Shown piece by piece: positions 7,000 to 12,120 of a stretch of DNA of 12,120 nt. Below the pieces are notes generated by a model. That model searched no databases. It saw nothing but the letters and a program-made list of their open reading frames with translations, and was not told the origin of the DNA. The position numbers and the translations under genes were made by a program. Every line of letters begins with the position of its first letter. Position 1 is the stretch's first letter. This DNA comes from DAOTVS01 sp034436375. GTDB lineage: Bacteria > Chloroflexota > Anaerolineae > SpSt-313. The stretch spans positions 1 to 12,120 of the forward strand of contig DAOTVS010000121.1 of the NCBI GenBank assembly GCA_034436375.1, written 5' to 3'.

Positions 7000-7119
7000 T
7001 AATCCGTAATGCGTAAGGTCGCCTCCAGCATGCTCGATGCTTCTCAGCAGTCTCGCCAGAGCAGACGCCACGAAAGGCAACCTGTGCTCCGCAAGCGCAA
7101 CCTTACTTATTACGGATTA
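7000..7119 (-). repeat. MITE-like palindromic element, copy B
   Basis: Arms at 7000-7021 and 7098-7119 are inverted complements (three mismatches in 22). Each has the 7-bp rhythm AATCCGT, AATGCGT (or AATAAGT), AAGG. The interior is copy A reversed: the 16-base identical run lies at 7048-7063. The outer parts of the arms differ from those of copy A although they pair with each other. The outermost heptamer (AATCCGT at 7001-7007, ACGGATT at 7112-7118) is the same word that is repeated in element C. It lies in the dnaN-recF gap (6907-7159), where I see no gene. Confidence 0.8.
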
Positions 7120-7159
7120 CTTTATAACGGGTCACGACGATCTTGTGCTTTGTGCGCCC

Positions 7160-8293
7160 TTACCGGCCCAAATGCATTGGCATGATCACGTGCCTGAAAT
7201 CTTCGCCCCCCACGGGCGACACAAGCACCGGGCTGGTGGCGGCAGTGGTCTCGATGGCGACTTCCGCCGAGTCGATCACGTTGAGCACATCAGTCAGGTA
7301 GCGCGCATTGAGGGCAACCTCAATGGGATCACCGGTAATGGTCGCTTCCAATTCGCCATTGTTGGAGCCCAACTCTGATGAGGTGGCTGAAATGACCACC
7401 TTGCCCGGCGCCAGCTCTCCGGCCCCTTCGATGCGCAGGCGCACGATATTGTTGTTGTCTCGCGCGAACAGCGCGGCCAGGCGGATGGCCTTGAGGAACT
7501 CGGCGGTCGAAAGCACGGTGCGTGTATTGTGATGCTTGGGCATGATCTGCCGGAAATCGGGAAAGGAGCCGTCGACCAACTGGGTGATGAGGTCGATGTT
7601 GCTCAGGCGGAAGAAGGCCTGGCTGCGCGCCGGCGAGACGATGACCCGGATTGGCTCCTGCTCTTCCGAGCTGATGCGCGCCAGTTCCTGCAGCGCCCGC
7701 GCCGGGATGATGACCTTGGCCTCGGTGCCGGCATTCCCGCTCAAGGCCGAACTGCGCACCGAAAGGCGATAGCCATCGGCGGCGGCCATAGTGACGGTAG
7801 TGCCCGAAAGCTCGGTTAGCACACCGGTCAACACTGGGCGGCTCTCATCGGTCGCCGCAGCGATGATGACCTGGCTGATCATATCGCGCAGGGTCTGCGG
7901 CTCGATGCGCACGGTGTGGTCTTCATCGGTCGCAGAGACGATGGGGAACTCTTGCGCATCGATGCCTTTGATATTGGCCTCGAAGCGGCCGCAGCGCAGA
8001 TGCAGCGTCTGCGTGCGGGTCTGCAGTTCCATGTCGATGCGCTCGGGCGGCAGGGAATTGACAAAATCCATCAGCAGGCGCGCAGGCACTGTCACCGCGC
8101 CATCCTGCTCGACCTTGGCGCCGATCCAACAGTTGATCCCCAGCTCCAGGTTCGTGGCCGAGAGCTTGAGGCGCGAGTTATCGGTCGCGAGCAGGACGTT
8201 GGACAATACGGGCAGCGTGCTGCGGGTTGCCACGGCTCGCCCGACGGTGGAAAGGCCCTTGGCCAGGTTTTCCTGCAGACAAGAGACCCTCAT
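7160..8293 (-). CDS. dnaN: DNA polymerase III beta subunit (sliding clamp) DnaN
   Basis: A 377-residue beta clamp, the ring-shaped dimer that tethers DNA polymerase III and repair factors to DNA. The N-terminus MRVSCLQENLAKGLSTVGRA, the segment STLPVLSNVLLATDNSRLKL (about 26-45), LSATNLELGI, VTVPARLLMDFVNSLP, the central EFPIVSATDEDHTVRIE block and the C-terminal end VGGEDFRHVIMPMHLGR are all characteristic. Length matches three clamp domains. ATG at 8293 is chosen because AAGGAGT (minus strand, about 8305-8299) lies six to seven bases upstream and the protein then begins as homologues do; an upstream in-frame start at 8314 would add seven residues. It has its own promoter and diverges from the fusion oxidoreductase gene. 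dnaA and gyrB are absent from the window. Confidence 0.98.
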   Translation of the reverse strand: MRVSCLQENLAKGLSTVGRAVATRSTLPVLSNVLLATDNSRLKLSATNLELGINCWIGAKVEQDGAVTVPARLLMDFVNSLPPERIDMELQTRTQTLHLRCGRFEANIKGIDAQEFPIVSATDEDHTVRIEPQTLRDMISQVIIAAATDESRPVLTGVLTELSGTTVTMAAADGYRLSVRSSALSGNAGTEAKVIIPARALQELARISSEEQEPIRVIVSPARSQAFFRLSNIDLITQLVDGSFPDFRQIMPKHHNTRTVLSTAEFLKAIRLAALFARDNNNIVRLRIEGAGELAPGKVVISATSSELGSNNGELEATITGDPIEVALNARYLTDVLNVIDSAEVAIETTAATSPVLVSPVGGEDFRHVIMPMHLGR

Positions 8294-8338
8294 GCAGCAC
8301 TCCTTACTCAACAATAGGCTGATAGAAGACGTTGGCAG

Positions 8339-8367
8339 AGTATACTACAGAATGAAGCGGGATTCAA
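8339..8367 (-). promoter_or_regulatory. Probable promoter for dnaN
   Basis: On the minus strand TTGAAT (8367-8362) and TATACT (8344-8339) are 17 bp apart. Initiation near 8332 gives a leader of about 39 nt before the dnaN ATG at 8293. It is back-to-back with the divergent promoter of the fusion gene, with 14 bp between the two -35 boxes. Confidence 0.65.
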
Positions 8368-8381
8368 GGGCGTGAGGTTCG

Positions 8382-8410
8382 TTGACAGCATACCCTCCCC
8401 GTGGTATGCT
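8382..8410 (+). promoter_or_regulatory. Consensus promoter for the MocA-AKR fusion gene
   Basis: A perfect -35 TTGACA (8382-8387) is followed after 17 bp by TATGCT (8405-8410), preceded by TGG as an extended -10. Initiation near 8417 gives a leader of about 43 nt. This is the strongest sigma-70-like promoter seen in the window. Confidence 0.75.
8387..8410 (+). promoter_or_regulatory. Candidate operator: perfect 8-8-8 inverted repeat over the promoter
   Basis: AGCATACC (8387-8394) and GGTATGCT (8403-8410) are perfect inverted complements separated by eight bases. The repeat covers the last base of the -35 box, the whole spacer and the whole -10 box. A dimeric repressor bound here would block RNA polymerase. 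The geometry fits repressor operators in general, but no regulator gene is in the window. Confidence 0.6.
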
Positions 8411-8422
8411 TTTCCTGTACCA

Positions 8423-8441
8423 CCTCACTTACCCTCACTTA
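8423..8441 (+). repeat. Tandem 10-bp repeat in the leader of the fusion gene
   Basis: CCTCACTTA occurs at 8423-8431 and again at 8433-8441, giving a period of 10 bp, about one helical turn. It lies between the predicted transcription start and the ribosome-binding site. It could be a direct-repeat protein site or a chance duplication. Confidence 0.4.
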
Positions 8442-8446
8442 TCCAT

Positions 8447-8451
8447 GGAGG
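8447..8451 (+). promoter_or_regulatory. Ribosome-binding site deciding the fusion gene start
   Basis: GGAGG ends eight bases before ATG at 8460. It overlaps another in-frame ATG at 8445, which has no such site and is therefore not the likely start. Confidence 0.75.
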
Positions 8452-8459
8452 TCCACACG

Positions 8460-10490
8460 ATGATCCGAAGCACTCCCTCCGCGCCTGAGCGTAAGCTTGC
8501 CTGGGGCATCCTGGGCACCGGCCGCATCGCCCACACCTTTGCCAGGGGGTTGGCAACTTCGCGCACAGGGCGGCTGGTCGCCGTCGGGAGCCGCAGCGCC
8601 GAGACGGCGGCCCACTTTGGCGACGAGTTTGCCGTGCCGCGCCGCTACGATTCCTACGAGGCGCTGCTGGCCGACCCCGAGGTTGATGCCGTCTATATCT
8701 CGCTGCCCAACCATCTGCATGCGCCGTGGACGGTCCGCTGCGCCGAGGCAGGCAAGCACATTCTCTGTGAAAAGCCGCTGGCCACCAATCTGGGCGAGGC
8801 CATGATTGCCATCGAGGCCGCCCGCGCAAACGGTGTCTTTTTGATGGAAGCCTTTATGTACCGCTGCCACCCGCAGACCCACAGGCTGGCGGAGCTGGTG
8901 CGCAGCGGGGCCATTGGCGAGGTGCGCGTGCTCCAGGTCGATTTCTCCTTCGATTGGGGGGAGCCGCACTATGATAACGTGCGACAGCAGAGCGCCATGG
9001 GCGGCGGCGGGATCATGGATGTGGGCTGCTATTGCCTCTCGATGTCGCGCCTGCTGGCGGGGGCAGCCACGGGGCGTGCTTTCGCCGAGCCGCTGGAGAT
9101 CAAGGGCGTGGCCCATATCGACCCTCAGAGCCGCGTGGATCAGTGGGCGAGCGCTGTCTGCCGCTTCCCGGGCGATATCACGGCCACTCTCAGCTGTGGC
9201 CTGCGCGCACGGGTGACGCCGGGGGTGCGGGTGTGGGGCTCGGAGGGCTATATCCTGGTGCATGGGCCCTGGTTCCCTGGCGGGGAGGACAGCGAAATCC
9301 TCCTCTATCGCAACGGCCAGGCCGAGCCTGAGCGCATCGTGGTCAACGCCGACGCGCCCCTCTACTCGGTCGAGGCCGACACAGTGGCGCGCCACATTGC
9401 CGACCACCAGGCCCCCTCACCCTGCATGACCTGGGCCGATTCCCTGGGCAATATGCAGGCGCTGGACCGTTGGCGCAGAGATATCGGCCTGGTGTTCGAC
9501 AATGAAAAACTGGCCGCGCTGGCGGCCCCCACTGCCATGCGCCCCAAGGTCTACGGCTCGCGCCCGGTGATGCCCTATGGCCATGTTGATGGGATTGAGC
9601 AGCCCATCTCGCGCCTGGTGATGGGCACCATGGTGTTGCGTGAGAATGAGTTGCCCTTTGCCTGTGCTCTGCTGGATCACTTTGTGGAGCTGGGCGGGAA
9701 CTGCCTGGATACGGCCTATGTCTACCGCACCGAGGGGATTGTGGGCCAGTGGCTCAAGGCGCGCAACAACCGGCGCGATATCGTGCTCATTGCCAAGGGG
9801 GCGCACACCCCACACTGCGACCCGGAGTCGCTCTCCCGCGAGCTGAGAGAGACACTTGACCGCTTCGATACGGACTATGTGGACATCTATTTCATGCACC
9901 GTGATAATCCAGGGGTGCCCGTGGGCGAGTTTGTGGATGTGCTGAACGAGCACCTGAACGCAGGGCGCATCCGCGCTTTCGGGGGCTCCAATTGGACCAT
10001 CGAGCGCATCCAGGCCGCCAACGCCTATGCGGCGCAGTATGGCCTGCGCGGTTTCACCGCCAGCAGCCCCAACTTTGCCCTGGCCGTCTGGAACGAGCCG
10101 ATGTGGCAGGGCTGTGTGTCAGCGGTGGACGCCGCCTCCCGCGCCTGGTACCAACAGACGCAGATGCCCATCTTCGCCTGGAGCAGCCAGGCCTCCGGCT
10201 TTTTCACCGGGCGCTTCCGCCCCGAGGATCGGGATGACCCGGCCCTCGCCTCGGTGGTGCGCACCTGGTTCAACGAGGCCAACTTTCAGCGCCTCGAGCG
10301 GGTGAAGGAATTGGCGGCCCGCAAGGGCGTCACGACCACGCAGGTGGCCCTGGCCTATGTGCTCTGCCAGCCGCTGAACATCTTTGCCCTCATCGGCCCG
10401 CGCTGTATCGAGGAGACCCGCACTTCTGTCGCGGCGTTGGGGCTTTCTCTGACGCCTGAGGAGCTGCGCTGGCTGAATCTCGAGGATTGA
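8460..10490 (+). CDS. Fused Gfo/Idh/MocA oxidoreductase and aldo/keto reductase
   Basis: A 676-residue protein with two enzyme domains in one frame. Residues about 12-345 form a Gfo/Idh/MocA NAD(P)-dependent dehydrogenase: Rossmann motif GILGTGRIA (16-24), YISLPNHLH (79-87), catalytic EKP (104-106), LMEAFMYRCHPQ (128-139) and MDVGCY (186-191), most like the dihydrodiol-dehydrogenase/glucose-fructose oxidoreductase branch. Residues about 370-676 form an aldo/keto reductase: MGTMVL (388-393), Asp417 and Tyr420 or Tyr422 in NCLDTAYVYR, Lys446 in IAKGAH, His480 in IYFMHRDNPG, GGSNW (508-512) and cofactor motif IGPRCIEE (645-652). Both active sites look intact, so paired oxidation and reduction of a sugar or polyol with shared nicotinamide cofactor is plausible. 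The substrate is unknown. ATG at 8460 is chosen by its ribosome-binding site. An in-frame TTG at 8382 is the -35 box, not a start. Confidence 0.93.
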   Translation: MIRSTPSAPERKLAWGILGTGRIAHTFARGLATSRTGRLVAVGSRSAETAAHFGDEFAVPRRYDSYEALLADPEVDAVYISLPNHLHAPWTVRCAEAGKHILCEKPLATNLGEAMIAIEAARANGVFLMEAFMYRCHPQTHRLAELVRSGAIGEVRVLQVDFSFDWGEPHYDNVRQQSAMGGGGIMDVGCYCLSMSRLLAGAATGRAFAEPLEIKGVAHIDPQSRVDQWASAVCRFPGDITATLSCGLRARVTPGVRVWGSEGYILVHGPWFPGGEDSEILLYRNGQAEPERIVVNADAPLYSVEADTVARHIADHQAPSPCMTWADSLGNMQALDRWRRDIGLVFDNEKLAALAAPTAMRPKVYGSRPVMPYGHVDGIEQPISRLVMGTMVLRENELPFACALLDHFVELGGNCLDTAYVYRTEGIVGQWLKARNNRRDIVLIAKGAHTPHCDPESLSRELRETLDRFDTDYVDIYFMHRDNPGVPVGEFVDVLNEHLNAGRIRAFGGSNWTIERIQAANAYAAQYGLRGFTASSPNFALAVWNEPMWQGCVSAVDAASRAWYQQTQMPIFAWSSQASGFFTGRFRPEDRDDPALASVVRTWFNEANFQRLERVKELAARKGVTTTQVALAYVLCQPLNIFALIGPRCIEETRTSVAALGLSLTPEELRWLNLED

Positions 10491-10540
10491 GAGATGGAAA
10501 GGATCTGGGGGATACGGAGGGCACAGAGGGACGATCAGGG

Positions 10541-10579
10541 TGCCGCACTGGCGCACGCGGCCGCGCCACACTGCGGGCA
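10541..10579. terminator. Imperfect GC-rich inverted repeat between convergent genes
   Basis: TGCCGCACTGGCGC (10541-10554) can pair imperfectly with a GC-rich stretch at 10563-10579, with a perfect inner GGCGC/GCGCC. It lies in the 196 bp gap between the fusion gene and the convergent membrane-protein gene. There is no T tract, so a classical intrinsic terminator is uncertain. The rest of the gap holds no gene I can support. Confidence 0.3.
10553..10573 (+). repeat. Direct repeat, unit 1 (outside the gene)
   Basis: This 21-base stretch matches 10692-10712 at 19 of 21 positions. The second unit encodes the end of the membrane protein, so this one may be a duplicated or relic gene end. Confidence 0.5.
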
Positions 10580-10686
10580 TAGGGCCCTACGCCGGGCCAG
10601 CCGACGAGCGCGACGATGTGGACCTGGCTGCCCCGGCTCTGCAGCATAGCGCCGCGACTCGAGAGGGTTGGGCTCGTGGCCGCTCG

Positions 10687-12120
10687 TCAGTGCACGCGGC
10701 TGCGCCACAGTGAGCAGTTGCCTGCCCCGCCCACGCGTTCGTACCACTGCACTACCGCTGGCGGCGGGTCTTTGCTCAATATGGCAAACTGCGGGTAGAA
10801 ACGGCTATCGGCGGGCAGCGTGGCCGCTGTGAGCCCATCATCCAGGGTGGATGGCATGGGAATGCGCTGCCGCAAGAGCGAATAGTCGGTAAAGAGCCCA
10901 GCGACCGGGGCATTGCGCCAGATGACGACATAGTCCGCAAAGTGGCGGTAGGGGTTGGTGTTGCAGGTGTAGGGCAGGTCGGTCCAGTGACCCAGCGCGA
11001 GGCCGGGCTCCAGTTGCTGCAGCGAGCCGGCGATGGCAGTCAATGACGGCTGGTAGCGGTGATAGGTCAGGCCGGTGCCGGCGATAACCGCTGTCGCACT
11101 GGCGATCAGCACGATCTGGGCGCCGCGCCGGGGCCGCCCTGTCAGTGTGGGCAGGCCGGCCAGGGCCAGAAATAGCCCGGGCAGCACGAAACGCTGCCCT
11201 AAGCGGATGAGGAGATCCACTTTTTGCCCGCCCACTGCACTGATGGTCAACGGCGTGACCGCAGAGCAGAGCAGAACGGCGAACGAAGCCCCCAGCCAGT
11301 GGCTTGCAGGGTACAGCCCCGTGGCGGTGGCCGTATCCTTGTCCAGCGCGAGGCGCCGGCCAGCCGGAGCCCGGTAGACTCCCCAGGCCGCCAACCCTCC
11401 CCATAGTAGGATGGCCGGCGCGTAGCTCAGCAACTCGCGTCGGGTGTCGTAGGCCATGAAGGATTGGACCAGAACGCGGCCGTACTCTGTCAGACTGGGG
11501 TACCAGGTCCACACAAAGCCATTGCCTGTGCGCAGCGTGCTCAAGAAGAGCAGGCTGAGCCCGGCGGTCGGCGCCCAGAGCGACGCCAGCCGAGCCAGCC
11601 GCCGCCAGTCCCTCTTGCCTGCCAGCGCGATGACCACGAGCGCCACGGTCAGAGCGATCAAGGCGAACAGATGCGCCAGGTAGGTGAGCGCGATCAACAG
11701 CGCGGCCAGCGCCCCCCAACCCCAACGGCCGGCAGTGGGCCCGGCAGAGGAGCGATCGAAGCGCACTATGCAGGCCAGGGCCAGCAAGAGCAGCCACAGC
11801 CCCAGGCAATAGTTCAGGTAGCCGCGGTCCGTAAAGTGGCTGTAGGCGAAGACCCAGCCAAAGAGGCCGAGCGTGCGCCAATCGGGCCGGCCGGTCGCGC
11901 GTAAAAAGGCGATCACCGCCCAGGGCAGGGCCGCCAGGTTGATGGAGAGGAGCACCTTGCCGGCCGTCTCCATGGGTAGGGCGCTGCCCAGCGCCAGGAG
12001 CGCCAGGTCGGAAAGGGCGTTGGGCACCGGGGCCAGGTCGAGGGTGTAGTAGCGCGCAAAGGGCGAGCCCGGGTCATTCAGGTGCAGGCTAATGTATGCC
12101 CGCGCCAGGTGATTGGGGTA
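10687..12120 (-). CDS. Polytopic membrane protein, GT-C glycosyltransferase-like, N-terminus cut by window edge
   Basis: The frame is open from the right edge for 477 residues to TGA at 10689-10687; the N-terminus is missing. The visible part starts YPNHLARAYISLHLND, resembling the first periplasmic loop of GT-C-type membrane glycosyltransferases, with its expected Asp lost beyond the edge. About ten hydrophobic segments follow (roughly 57-73, 83-95, 103-120, 136-152, 154-167, 178-194, 233-248, 277-295, 310-326, 333-352). A soluble C-terminal part of about 120 residues is rich in aromatic and Pro residues. Such proteins usually use polyprenyl-phosphate sugars at the outer face of the membrane, but no specific motif proves this. 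It could simply be an uncharacterised membrane protein. GTG at 12027 is an internal codon, not the start, because the frame continues upstream. It converges on the fusion gene. Confidence 0.75.
   Translation of the reverse strand, partial: YPNHLARAYISLHLNDPGSPFARYYTLDLAPVPNALSDLALLALGSALPMETAGKVLLSINLAALPWAVIAFLRATGRPDWRTLGLFGWVFAYSHFTDRGYLNYCLGLWLLLLALACIVRFDRSSAGPTAGRWGWGALAALLIALTYLAHLFALIALTVALVVIALAGKRDWRRLARLASLWAPTAGLSLLFLSTLRTGNGFVWTWYPSLTEYGRVLVQSFMAYDTRRELLSYAPAILLWGGLAAWGVYRAPAGRRLALDKDTATATGLYPASHWLGASFAVLLCSAVTPLTISAVGGQKVDLLIRLGQRFVLPGLFLALAGLPTLTGRPRRGAQIVLIASATAVIAGTGLTYHRYQPSLTAIAGSLQQLEPGLALGHWTDLPYTCNTNPYRHFADYVVIWRNAPVAGLFTDYSLLRQRIPMPSTLDDGLTAATLPADSRFYPQFAILSKDPPPAVVQWYERVGGAGNCSLWRSRVH
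10692..10712 (+). repeat. Direct repeat, unit 2 (inside the membrane protein gene end)
   Basis: Near-copy of 10553-10573 (19 of 21). On the minus strand it encodes the C-terminal LWRSRV of the membrane protein, immediately before its stop. Confidence 0.5.

Noticed and set aside
6907..7080. Upstream starts for recF
   Set aside because: The added residues are unlike any RecF N-terminus and are partly encoded by repeat B; ATG at 6906 begins with the family sequence.
8436..8447. A DnaA-box-like TTATCCATG near dnaN
   Set aside because: It differs from the consensus at the end and stands alone, so it does not support an origin.
8382..8459. TTG start for the fusion gene, adding 26 residues
   Set aside because: The TTG is part of the TTGACA promoter box, and a good ribosome-binding site serves ATG at 8460.
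10535..10747. A 70-codon minus-strand frame in the convergent gap
   Set aside because: It is low complexity in Arg and Ala, lacks a ribosome-binding site and overlaps the end of the membrane protein gene.

Overview
The window is GC-rich bacterial chromosome, densely packed with housekeeping genes on both strands. Gene order and protein style (ruvB-queH-DUF2905, dnaN-recF, a large fused oxidoreductase, and a Chloroflexota-like polytopic membrane protein) suggest a Chloroflexota bacterium, perhaps Anaerolineae or a relative. That placement is inference: no rRNA or other taxonomic marker is present.

Left part, minus strand (1-2776): a tightly spaced operon reads leftward from a promoter near 2800. 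It holds ruvB (Holliday-junction motor), queH (epoxyqueuosine reductase), a DUF2905 small membrane protein and an ATP-grasp ligase-like protein cut by the window edge. Junctions are 3 bp, a 1-base overlap and 17 bp.

Middle, plus strand (2996-5083): a promoter drives rsmG (16S rRNA G527 methyltransferase, TTG start), followed 37 bp later by a GatZ/KbaZ-like (class II tagatose-bisphosphate aldolase subunit family) protein.

Middle, minus strand (5199-8293): dnaN (sliding clamp), recF and a GNAT acetyltransferase. recF and the acetyltransferase are separated by one base, while dnaN and recF are separated by 253 bp containing an inserted palindromic element.

Right part: diverging from dnaN is a gene for a 676-residue Gfo/Idh/MocA oxidoreductase fused to an aldo/keto reductase. 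It has a consensus promoter, and a perfect 8-8-8 inverted repeat lies across that promoter as a likely operator. It converges on a partial polytopic membrane protein (GT-C glycosyltransferase-like) that runs off the right edge.

The least expected content is a set of small gene-free elements bounded by inverted repeats. Copies A (5084-5212) and B (7000-7119) share a core in opposite orientation. Their terminal arms differ between copies but remain complementary within each copy. Element C (2833-2989) has three heptamers ACGGATT on one arm and three AATCCGT on the other; B carries the same heptamer once at each end. A solo end of the C type lies at 3815-3837. These elements sit at gene junctions: between divergent ruvB and rsmG, at the convergent GatZ-like/GNAT stop codons, and between dnaN and recF. 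Element A supplies the acetyltransferase stop codon. I see no CRISPR, tRNA, rRNA, transposase or phage gene.
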